From positions 1,550,001 through 1,614,000 of the forward strand of contig OY787448.1 in assembly GCA_963678855.1 (NCBI GenBank): a DNA stretch of 64,000 nt. The letters run 5' to 3'. The stretch is from F22 sp963678855. GTDB lineage: Bacteria; Bacteroidota; Bacteroidia; Bacteroidales; Bacteroidaceae. The notes below the pieces were generated by a model. The model ran no database searches and was not told where the DNA came from. It worked only from the letters and a program-made list of their open reading frames with translations. Both the position numbers and the translations under genes were made by a program. Positions 26,752 to 34,525 of the stretch are shown one piece after another. The first letter of the stretch is position 1; each line of letters starts with the position of its first letter.

Positions 26752-28896
26752 ATGCACGGACATCTATTAGATTTTACACTTCCCATTACTCACCATACCT
26801 GGATATTCTTTCTCGTACTGAGTATTATACTGTTCGCACCTATGTTGTTGAACAAACTTCGTATACCCCATATTATCGGTTTGATCTTGGCGGGTATCTT
26901 GATTGGTGAGCATGGATTAAACATTTTGGAGCGCGATAGCAGCTTCGAATTATTCGGAAAAGTAGGACTTCTGTACATCATGTTTTTGGCTGGATTAGAG
27001 CTAGATATGGATGGACTAATAAAAAATAGGACGAAAGGGATAATCTTTGGTCTACTCACCTTCTTTGTCCCCTTCTTTATCACCCAATGGAGTTGTATGG
27101 AACTTCTGGATTTCGACATGTGGAAATCCATGCTTATCTCCAGTATCTTTGGTGCACATACACTATTGACCTACACTATTGTGGGTAGATACGGACAGAC
27201 CCGTCACCCTAGTGTGGTCATCAGTATCGGTGGTACCATCGTCTCCTTGACCCTGTCTCTACTCTTTCTAGCAGGTATAGCTGGAAACTTCTCCCCTCAC
27301 GGTGGCTTCTCTTTTTGGGGACTATTTGCCCTAAAATTTGTAGGGTATATGGCTTTCGTCATGTATGTCTACCCTAGAATCACAAAGTGGTTCTTCTCCA
27401 ACTATGACGACAACATCCTACAGTATATCTTTGTGTTGGCTCTGATTTTCTTGAGCAGCGCACTAGCAGAGCTTGCTGGTCTAGAAGATATCTTCGGGGC
27501 ATTTATGGCTGGTTTGCTTATCAACCGACTTGTACCAACTCTATCTCCACTGATGAATCGCATCGAGTTTGTAGGAAATGCCATCTTTATCCCTTATTTC
27601 TTGATTGGTACAGGGATGCTTATCAACCTGCGTCTGTTGTATCAAAAGCCAGAGATACTATGGATTATCGTTGTCTTTATCGTTATTGCCACCATCACAA
27701 AATGGCTGGCAGCATTTGTTATGCAGAAATCATTTGCTATGACCAAGGCTGGTCGTCAGATGATGTTTGGTATGACCAATGCCCACGCTGCTTGTGCTTT
27801 GGCGATGTTGATGGCTGGTACACATATTGATATCGACTTGGTTACAGAAGGCGTACAGCCTCTAATCGGCGACAATGTACTCAATGCTATGATTATCCTG
27901 ATTCTAGTATCTAGTATCATCAGTTCGGTGTACACAGAAAAGGCAGCACGCTCTTTGGCTCTTAGTGACAAAGCAAGCCCTAAGCGCTTGCAAGAAGAGA
28001 ATATCCTAGTCACATATGCCAATCCACATACCGTAGAGCATCTAACCAATATGGCCTTGCTGATGCATCAACCTAATAGTGGTCGACAACTGATTGGTCT
28101 ACACGTTACTTTCGATGATAGCGACCCTCAACGTCGTGTACAAGCTCGTAAGAACCTAGAAAAAGCCACAGAAATTGCCGCTTCGGTAGATGTACCTATG
28201 GTGACTGTTAACCGTGTCAGTACAAATGTTGTGACAGGTATTGTACACACCATGACGGAGCGTGAAGCTACTGACCTCGTACTTGGATTGCATCATAAGA
28301 CCAGTCTAAGCGAGAAGTTCTGGGGTAATCTTACAGACAACCTGCTACATGCTATGCACCGTCAACTTGTTGTCGTACGTTTGGTAGCTCCTGCCAATAC
28401 CCTACACCGCATTATAGTAGCTGTTCCTCAAAAAGCGGAGTATGAATCAGGTTTCTTTAAATGGATAGATAGATTATGTAATGTAGCCGATCAGCTGAGC
28501 TGCTCTATTCTATACTATTGTCATCCAGACACCAACTCAGTATTGGTGCGTCATATGGAAAAGACCCATTCTAACATCACGTTCAAAACTCGTGATCTAA
28601 CACATTGGGATGACCTGTATCAATTGGACAAAGTGCTTCGTGAAGACGATCTACTGGTCCTTGTAACTGCTCGTGAATCGGCTATTTCTTACGACAAGAG
28701 TTTCACTCAGATACCTAATCAAGTAGATACGTATTTCAAAGACAATAATCTACTGATTATCTATCCAGACCAATACGGTACGCCAGAGGAAGAAACAACA
28801 TTTAGTGACCCTCGTCACTATATGGTCAATCGCCAACAGCTGGTTAAGGTCAATACGCTATTTAAGAAGATACATAGCAATAGAGAGGAAGACTAG
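26752..28896 (+). CDS. CPA2-type cation/proton antiporter with C-terminal USP-like domain
   Basis: An inner-membrane Na+/H+ or K+/H+ exchanger. About twelve helices occupy the first ~400 residues, starting with PMLLNKLRIPHIIGLILAG and including the LAELAGLEDIFGAFMAGL segment of the family. The last ~280 residues are soluble, and ENILVTYANP and RIIVAVPQKA suggest one or two universal-stress-type nucleotide-binding folds that may gate transport. The length of 714 residues fits this Bacteroidetes subfamily. It is a single gene with its own terminator. The transported ion is not evident. Confidence 0.85.
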   Translation: MHGHLLDFTLPITHHTWIFFLVLSIILFAPMLLNKLRIPHIIGLILAGILIGEHGLNILERDSSFELFGKVGLLYIMFLAGLELDMDGLIKNRTKGIIFGLLTFFVPFFITQWSCMELLDFDMWKSMLISSIFGAHTLLTYTIVGRYGQTRHPSVVISIGGTIVSLTLSLLFLAGIAGNFSPHGGFSFWGLFALKFVGYMAFVMYVYPRITKWFFSNYDDNILQYIFVLALIFLSSALAELAGLEDIFGAFMAGLLINRLVPTLSPLMNRIEFVGNAIFIPYFLIGTGMLINLRLLYQKPEILWIIVVFIVIATITKWLAAFVMQKSFAMTKAGRQMMFGMTNAHAACALAMLMAGTHIDIDLVTEGVQPLIGDNVLNAMIILILVSSIISSVYTEKAARSLALSDKASPKRLQEENILVTYANPHTVEHLTNMALLMHQPNSGRQLIGLHVTFDDSDPQRRVQARKNLEKATEIAASVDVPMVTVNRVSTNVVTGIVHTMTEREATDLVLGLHHKTSLSEKFWGNLTDNLLHAMHRQLVVVRLVAPANTLHRIIVAVPQKAEYESGFFKWIDRLCNVADQLSCSILYYCHPDTNSVLVRHMEKTHSNITFKTRDLTHWDDLYQLDKVLREDDLLVLVTARESAISYDKSFTQIPNQVDTYFKDNNLLIIYPDQYGTPEEETTFSDPRHYMVNRQQLVKVNTLFKKIHSNREED

Positions 28897-28923
28897 TGGC
28901 TAGTTTCACTGAACTCATAAAGG

Positions 28924-28960
28924 AGAGGCCATGTCAAAAGCTGATTTTGACATGGCCTCT
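28924..28960 (+). terminator. Intrinsic terminator of the antiporter gene
   Basis: A perfect 16-bp stem (28924-28939 with 28945-28960) and a 5-nt loop, 27 bases after the stop. The inner arms are A- and T-rich. Confidence 0.8.
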
Positions 28961-28970
28961 ATTTGTGTCC

Positions 28971-29099
28971 AAAACACCTTAAAAATCGCAAGCGCTTCCA
29001 ACTCAAATCGGAAGTAGATGCAACTCAAATCGCAAGCGCTTGCGATTTGAGTTGCATCTACTTAGGTGTTTTTGGGGTCATTTTAGTCACGAAAATGAC
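28971..29099. repeat. Nested palindromic element with a perfect 52-bp loop-less palindrome
   Basis: Bases 29012-29063 read identically on both strands with no spacer; the centre is CAAGC/GCTTG. Pieces of the half-site recur just to the left: a 15-nt copy at 28983-28997 and a 12-nt copy at 28999-29010. Outer inverted arms (about 12 bp, near 28969-28981 and 29063-29075) enclose the whole, and a further 8-bp hairpin lies at 29077-29099. It sits between the antiporter terminator and a GH3 remnant. The function is unknown. Confidence 0.85.
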
Positions 29100-29143
29100 T
29101 TCTTTTATCTCAACCAAATAGACTTCTTTCAAGCGGAAATCTT

Positions 29144-29323
29144 CTAAAGAAGCACATCCGATACATTCTTAACAAGCACCGCCATATCCATGGCACCTTC
29201 GGCTTGGAGACCTCCCACTATAGCCCCTCCTAGTTGAGTCACCAAGAAAGGATCTTCACTATAGCACTCAAGTGTACATCTCCTACATGGATCATGAGCA
29301 CCGTTTAGGATAGGTGCATAAAT
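29144..29323 (-). pseudogene. Remnant of a GH3 beta-glucosidase-type gene
   Basis: On the minus strand an open frame of ~60 residues ends at 29144-29146. It contains EIYAPILNGAHDP, ECYSEDPFLVTQLGGA and VGGLQAEGAM. These match the GH3 block that usually reads APxLD(V/I)xRDPRxGRxxExxSEDP followed by GxxxVxGxQ. The DPRxGR part is degraded to DPCRRC, and the frame drops out of recognisable homology after EGAM. No start and no rest of the enzyme are present. Homology begins right where the neighbouring GH97-EEP gene stops, which suggests a deletion or recombination junction there. Confidence 0.65.
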
Positions 29324-29324
29324 T

Positions 29325-32159
29325 TCACATAACGAAATCAGCCGTAACAGGTAGATGGTCAGTTACATATATCCCTTTCTCATTTGGCTGGTCAGCAATC
29401 GCAGCATATGATAAAGGACGACAATTAGGAGAGTATAGAATATAATCTATACGTGCACGTTCTGCTACCGCACGATGTCCAAATCCATGATAAGTCCATG
29501 TAGGACCAGTTACGATATCACTCTCTACACGACTATCTTTATATCCTGCTTTCTCGACAAGGTATTGCACTGCCTTACTGTTTGGTTCTGCATTGAAATC
29601 ACCAGTGATAAAAATCGGCAAAGTATTCATGACATCCTTATTCGGATACCACGTCTTCAACAGGGTAGCCAGCTGATTGTGAATCAACTGTACCCCTTTG
29701 ACACGCGCCTCTTTGCCCACGTGATCCAAATGAGTATTGACCACTAGCATGCTATCTTGTGAATGAGTATCACGAAGCAAAGCCCAAGTAGCCACACGAC
29801 AACAAGCCGCATCCCAGCCACGTTTTCCAAATTGGTCAGGAGTATGACTCAACGAATAAGTCGCACTTTGCAACACATCAAAGCGGGCTTTCTTGATAAA
29901 CAATGCCGAGTATTCGCCTTTCTCAGCACCATCTTCACGGCCTACACCTAGCTGGTAGTAATCAGGAAGCATCTCTTCCTTCATGGTCACCAATTGATGG
30001 TGAAGCACCTCTTGTGTCCCGATAATATCAGGTTGTTGCGCAGCGAGCATCTTTTTCATACTGGCCACACGTTTTGGCCATGCATTGATTCCGTCATCAG
30101 GATTGTCCATACGGATATTTAAGCTCATCACACGTACTGTAGGAATAAAGCTAACCGCGGCACCGCCACCTTTGCCCATATTCAAGAAGATAGAATCTCC
30201 ATACTGCACGGCTTTCTTGATGATACGTACCCCAGTAGGATTCTTCAAGTAGCTTGTGTTAGGTGCATCCTCGTAGACAGTCATTTCATATGTCATACCC
30301 TCTTCCAAGAAATCAAGCTTGACAGATCTTACTGCCTTTTTTGCCTCAAAGTCATTGGCTACTGCTCCTAAGAAGAAGCGGTTGCCAGCACGACGCACAA
30401 CCACAACCGTCTTTTCTGGTTCACCCACCAAGCATTTCGACCAGTCGCTATCGGCATCGAAATCCTCGAAGAACTGGAATGCAGGCTTGCCTTTATAATT
30501 ATCAATCATATCAGACGCCATCTGCATAGGAGAATATAGCACCACCCAAGCAGCCATTTGCTTCGCCACAGTCGTGTGGACACGGTTCGTTCCCTTATCT
30601 AGCGAGTTCCATTTCTTACGACGTGGGTCATTCTTACTGCTTTCTAGAAGCACATCAAAGATACCTGGTGTATAATCCATAGGACCAGCCAACAGACGAG
30701 TAAATGGAAGCACCTCAAAATATTCAGGGCCATTCCCTTCACTCCACGCATTCCATTCCATACCACGAGCACCCTCGCGCGTCATCATATTTGGATACGT
30801 ACGACGAATACCAGTAGGCTTAATTGGTTCGTGCGCATTGATATTGATACGATACTTGGCCGCTAGTTCTACGACTTTGCGGTAGTGCATCACCGCAGGT
30901 TGGCTATGGTGCTTCACGCCATTAGGCATACCGCCTGCATAGCCTGTTTTTAGATAACGTACCCCTAGAGAATCGTTCCAAGCCAATGTGCGCTCTAGTT
31001 GCGATTCGTAATTCGCGATATTCCCACCCGTTTCATGGTGAGTGATTAAGTAGATGCCTTTTTCTTGTGCATAGCGTTGCACTTCGTAGACATCGAAATC
31101 ATCGTAAGGCTTCATATAATCGAAGACTTGGTTAGTCCCCCAGTTTTCCCAGCCGTCATTCCAGCCTTCAAACAAGACACCTTCGATATCATGGTCGACA
31201 GCAAAATCAATATATTTCTTCGCATTCTCCGTCGTGGCACCGTGACGTGGACCTTTCGTCCAAGTTTCCACGCCCACGTGCATGCCCCACCATACACCGA
31301 CGTATTTGATTGGTTTTACCCAAGCAGTATCTTCTATCTTGCATGGATCATTTAGGTTGATGATAAGCGACGAGTTAATCAATCCTGGTGCTTCATCCGC
31401 AATCTGGATGCTACGCCATGGAGTCTTAAACTGCGCAGGCACTTTGGCTTTGATTCCATCTGGCCAAGGCACTAGATCTGCTTCTAGTGGAAGCTTAGCC
31501 TCCTTACGCTTTAGTGTCATACCAGGGAAGTCCGTCAAAGCTGCTTCATGAATAGAGACCCATGACCCTGCCGTCGTACACATCGTAATCGGCGTATTGG
31601 CACTCTGCACACTGTCTAGCGGAAGCGTACGGTATTTTTGTTCGTAAGTATCGAAGTGAGCAGGTGTCGACCAAGTTTTAGGACAGTCTACTAGATCAAA
31701 TTCAGTCTGTTCATCTGTCAAGAATAGGCTATCTTGTCCTGCTACATCATAAGCATAACGGAAGCCTAGTCCATCATTAAAGACTTTGACATAGACAGTA
31801 AGCTTGCTGACCGCATTTTCTAGATGAATGGCTGCGCCATTATAGTGCTCGCGCACCTCTTTATTTTCTCCCCACGGTTGAGTCCATACTGAATCGACAG
31901 CCGTTTTCTCAACTTCAGTGATTTGGTATCCATCCAACAGGTTGATATTATTTTGGGCTGCAAAGCCAAGTTTAGACGTGCGCACAAGCGCTTTCTTGTG
32001 GTGAGCTACGGTATAACTCATACCTCCATCTTTATCTACTTTAAGTGTGTAGGTAATATTTCCATCTGGCGACGAGACGGAAGAGGTGTTTTTGGGTGTA
32101 CAAGCGATAACACTTAGGACTAGTGTCAGACCTGTCAAAAGTTTGAATAATTGGTTCAT
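29325..32159 (-). CDS. Lipoprotein fusion: GH97 alpha-glucosidase + endonuclease/exonuclease/phosphatase domain
   Basis: A 944-residue two-domain lipoprotein (lipobox Cys20, not followed by acidic residues, so probably periplasmic). Residues ~25-672 are a complete GH97. NAHEP (Glu444) and GMEWNA (Glu468) sit where SusB has its two catalytic glutamates, 24 residues apart as in SusB, and LKTGYAGG has Gly where retaining GH97s have the nucleophile, so an inverting alpha-glucosidase is expected. Residues ~674-944 are a complete EEP domain: QE (Glu717), NTHLDH, GDFNAEP (Asp854, Asn856), ARIDYILYS and DHLP (Asp934, His935). The EEP part starts exactly where free secreted homologues begin after their signal peptide. 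It is transcribed separately from the PUL upstream. The EEP substrate is unknown. Confidence 0.88.
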   Translation of the reverse strand: MNQLFKLLTGLTLVLSVIACTPKNTSSVSSPDGNITYTLKVDKDGGMSYTVAHHKKALVRTSKLGFAAQNNINLLDGYQITEVEKTAVDSVWTQPWGENKEVREHYNGAAIHLENAVSKLTVYVKVFNDGLGFRYAYDVAGQDSLFLTDEQTEFDLVDCPKTWSTPAHFDTYEQKYRTLPLDSVQSANTPITMCTTAGSWVSIHEAALTDFPGMTLKRKEAKLPLEADLVPWPDGIKAKVPAQFKTPWRSIQIADEAPGLINSSLIINLNDPCKIEDTAWVKPIKYVGVWWGMHVGVETWTKGPRHGATTENAKKYIDFAVDHDIEGVLFEGWNDGWENWGTNQVFDYMKPYDDFDVYEVQRYAQEKGIYLITHHETGGNIANYESQLERTLAWNDSLGVRYLKTGYAGGMPNGVKHHSQPAVMHYRKVVELAAKYRININAHEPIKPTGIRRTYPNMMTREGARGMEWNAWSEGNGPEYFEVLPFTRLLAGPMDYTPGIFDVLLESSKNDPRRKKWNSLDKGTNRVHTTVAKQMAAWVVLYSPMQMASDMIDNYKGKPAFQFFEDFDADSDWSKCLVGEPEKTVVVVRRAGNRFFLGAVANDFEAKKAVRSVKLDFLEEGMTYEMTVYEDAPNTSYLKNPTGVRIIKKAVQYGDSIFLNMGKGGGAAVSFIPTVRVMSLNIRMDNPDDGINAWPKRVASMKKMLAAQQPDIIGTQEVLHHQLVTMKEEMLPDYYQLGVGREDGAEKGEYSALFIKKARFDVLQSATYSLSHTPDQFGKRGWDAACCRVATWALLRDTHSQDSMLVVNTHLDHVGKEARVKGVQLIHNQLATLLKTWYPNKDVMNTLPIFITGDFNAEPNSKAVQYLVEKAGYKDSRVESDIVTGPTWTYHGFGHRAVAERARIDYILYSPNCRPLSYAAIADQPNEKGIYVTDHLPVTADFVM

Positions 32160-32443
32160 AAGGTATATATATAGTTAACTAAGGCATAAAGATAGTGATT
32201 TTCAGGGAGATAGGGGATGGTGCATGGTGGGATACATCGGATAAGCGGAATAAAATACCCCGAGACGGTAAAAGTCTAAAAAATGCGGTTCGTAACACAG
32301 CTAGTAAGAGCTCATTGGTGCGAAAGTTTCGGAGCGGCAACACCAATCTGATTTACTTGCGCAAAATAAATAAAATAACGATGAGGACATGCCAAAAAGT
32401 TACTTTTGCCATGTCCTCATCAGGTAAATATGGATTTGTTATG
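32160..32443. other. Intergenic region upstream of the GH97-EEP gene
   Basis: No gene is seen. A TATCTTTA element on the minus strand near 32187-32194 could be a -7 box for the GH97-EEP gene, without a clear -33. The hairpin at 32381-32420 belongs to the preceding gene. Confidence 0.35.
32381..32420 (-). terminator. Intrinsic terminator after the 147-aa lipoprotein gene
   Basis: Two 17-nt arms (32381-32397 and 32404-32420) pair with one mismatch around a 6-nt loop, 23 bases past the stop of the minus-strand gene. Confidence 0.7.
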
Positions 32444-32887
32444 TTAGTAGTCTTGAGTGATTTTTAGGGAGTCCATGCGCCCCAAGTCACCGAATCCAGG
32501 CATAACTACAAAGGTTATAATCCTTTGTTTTTCATAGGGATTAGGGCCTAGTTTAACTGTAAAATCTAAGGCTTTCATTTTTTTTATTATCATATTATTC
32601 CCAGAGATTACTATGTAATCAGATGTCTCATCAAACTCATATCCATTTTGTTCACTTTGCTCTTGATAGCTGGCGTCATTTACCCAATATATCGTGTCTC
32701 CCTGCTCTTTTATAAGGTAAAAACCAAATGAATTGTTGCCAGTCACAGTTTCAGTTAACCCCATTTTTGGCGCATGGATTTCATTCACGGATAAATTAAT
32801 ATGATCCATATCGTCTTTATGTGTACAAGCTACAACTGCAAGCATATATAATGCTGTGGATAAAACTAATCTAAATATAGTCTTCAT
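32444..32887 (-). CDS. Hypothetical lipoprotein (147 aa)
   Basis: The N-terminus has a lipobox ending MLAVVAC followed by THKDD, an acidic stretch of the kind that directs Bacteroidetes lipoproteins to the cell surface. The remaining ~120 residues look like a beta-rich small domain (YWVNDASY, TVKLGPNPYEKQRIITFVV). I do not recognise the family. It stands alone between the GH97-EEP gene and a degenerate region and has its own terminator. A link to the glycan locus is possible only by position. Confidence 0.65.
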   Translation of the reverse strand: MKTIFRLVLSTALYMLAVVACTHKDDMDHINLSVNEIHAPKMGLTETVTGNNSFGFYLIKEQGDTIYWVNDASYQEQSEQNGYEFDETSDYIVISGNNMIIKKMKALDFTVKLGPNPYEKQRIITFVVMPGFGDLGRMDSLKITQDY

Positions 32888-33024
32888 TGCAATTTAATTT
32901 CGTTTAAAATTTAGAATTGTATTATGTAATAAGTACGATGCAAAAGTATACATTATACGGAAATTGACCAATACATTTAGTTCGCAAATAATTCGCAAAA
33001 CATCACTTACACACCAGTAAAACA

Positions 33025-33387
33025 GTTGGGTTGACATACGGTGCTAATGCGCTGCGCAAGGCGGTGACCCAAGGAGCCAATTTTGTACAGTGCTATGGGA
33101 TGGTGTCGAAGATAAGGCCTCTGTCGAAGCCCGTGTGCAGTGTGTGAAGCAGGTGGCTGCTTGGACAAGCAAGGTAAAAGCTTCGATAGGCCTATCTGCT
33201 GATGCTACTGGCAGCTCGCGTGCTCCACGTGGACGGCCTGGCGCCTCTAAACAGTCTGCTAGAAAAGCTAGCAGAAGACAGTGGAGGTATGATGAAAACG
33301 AAAATCGGCCAATTAAGCCGCTACAGCTGGATTTGGGAAAGATTTTGTCTGGAAGCACATACGATTGACAAATGTCAAAAAAACTGA
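33025..33387 (+). pseudogene. Degenerate coding region, frame-shifted, family not recognised
   Basis: Bases here are more GC-rich than the neighbours, and the protein-like sequence jumps between two plus-strand frames. LTYGANALRKAVTQGANFV is in one frame from 33025, EDKASVEARVQCVKQVAAW in another from ~33096, and LLEKLAEDSGGMMKTKIGQL back in the first until the stop at 33385-33387. Stops interrupt each frame. The pattern suggests a decayed gene, perhaps from a mobile element, but no transposase motif can be assigned. Confidence 0.35.
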
Positions 33388-33444
33388 CTTGTATGCTTTT
33401 TATTACGCTCTGGAGATAAAAGCGCGCAAAAAGCATAAAAACAA

Positions 33445-33483
33445 GCTGGCCCCTTATGCTTGTTACAGCAATAAGGGGCCAGC
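33445..33483. terminator. Terminator at the end of the N-glycan PUL operon
   Basis: A perfect 13-bp GC-rich stem (33445-33457 with 33471-33483) and a 13-nt loop. It lies 54 bases past the stop of the last operon gene on the minus strand, with T-rich sequence after it in that direction. Confidence 0.7.
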
Positions 33484-33536
33484 ATCTAATATATTTGTAA
33501 AGTTAACGACCTAGATTGTTGACTTTACACTTTCAA

Positions 33537-34508
33537 CTATAGATCCAAAATCATATGACCAAAGTTTAGCTTTTCGTCTTTTGTGTAGTGGTAGATTAGC
33601 CAAATCTTTTCGCCATCATTCTTAAGTACTTCGCAAGTCACAGGTTGGTCTTCGATTGGATCATCTTGCCAACCACCTTTAAATCGGAATGTGGCATCTG
33701 TTTTCACACCTACTGTCAAATCACCAGGGAAACATACTTGACCAAAGTAATATGTATAGTAAGTAAAACCTAGTTTATTGATTTCGCCATCTTTAGACAC
33801 TCCCTTAGTGTACCAACTTGAATCATATGATTGCTGATTGTATACAACCGTTGGTTCAGTTTCATTCTGCAAGTCAAGCTTGTCTTGATCAGTAAACGGC
33901 ACTGTAGAAGTAGTTACTACAACAGGGATATCCACAGCCAAACCATACGAGTCTGTTAAATGTACAGTAGTAGTACATTCTTTGATACCCTTAATCACAA
34001 GTGTAGATGGAGTTTCGATAGACACTTCGATATCTTCACTGTCAGTAGTCGCTTCATAGCCTAAGTTACCTTCAGTAATTTGAACTTTTACTGTCTTATC
34101 CCAGCCAAGTGGCATTGCGATTTCTACTGTCTCACGATCAACAGCCAATGTCTCATAATGAGATACAACTGGCAACAACAAGTAGTTATCTTGTGCATCA
34201 GTGATTACTACATTGGCATTACCAAGAGCTACACCAGTGATATTCAAGACTTTGCCGTCCATTTCAACTGTTGCAATCTCAGTATTCGTACTAAATGCTT
34301 TGTATTCACCAGCACCGTCAGTAATCGTTACCGCAGTGGCTTGACTTACCACGATATCTGCTTTTTCTGCATCCAATTTAAGCTCCTTTTTCACAACTGT
34401 ATCTACTGGTGCAGGATCATCATCACTGTCACTACAAGCAGTAAATAGTAGAGGAAGAGCGAGTGCACACAGGCACATCAGTGTATATATTCTTTTCATG
34501 TTCTTCAC
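33537..34508 (-). CDS. Surface lipoprotein with Ig-like repeats
   Basis: The last gene of the PUL operon. A signal peptide ends LLFTAC, followed by SDSDDDP, a strong acidic surface-export signal. Residues ~45-205 look like two bacterial Ig-like repeats (KELKLDAEKADIVVSQATAV, and ETVEIAMPLGWDKTVKVQIT). The C-terminal ~110 residues form a separate beta-rich part (YYFGQVCFPGDLTVG). No catalytic motif is seen. It is probably an accessory glycan-binding or scaffold protein. It starts 17 bases after the GH18 gene. Confidence 0.7.
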   Translation of the reverse strand: MKNMKRIYTLMCLCALALPLLFTACSDSDDDPAPVDTVVKKELKLDAEKADIVVSQATAVTITDGAGEYKAFSTNTEIATVEMDGKVLNITGVALGNANVVITDAQDNYLLLPVVSHYETLAVDRETVEIAMPLGWDKTVKVQITEGNLGYEATTDSEDIEVSIETPSTLVIKGIKECTTTVHLTDSYGLAVDIPVVVTTSTVPFTDQDKLDLQNETEPTVVYNQQSYDSSWYTKGVSKDGEINKLGFTYYTYYFGQVCFPGDLTVGVKTDATFRFKGGWQDDPIEDQPVTCEVLKNDGEKIWLIYHYTKDEKLNFGHMILDL

Positions 34509-34525
34509 TTTTTAAAGATTATAGT

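Noticed and set aside
29325..32159. Two adjacent genes wrongly joined instead of a fusion
   Set aside because: There is no stop, start codon with signal peptide, or frameshift between the GH97 and EEP parts; the frame is continuous. An assembly error cannot be fully excluded.
32195..32467. 90-codon plus-strand frame
   Set aside because: It is opposite the GH97-EEP upstream region and the lipoprotein terminator, with no recognisable composition.
33044..33436. 130-codon minus-strand frame
   Set aside because: It is antisense to the decayed plus-strand coding region, whose segments look more protein-like; the minus frame is Cys/Ser-rich without pattern.
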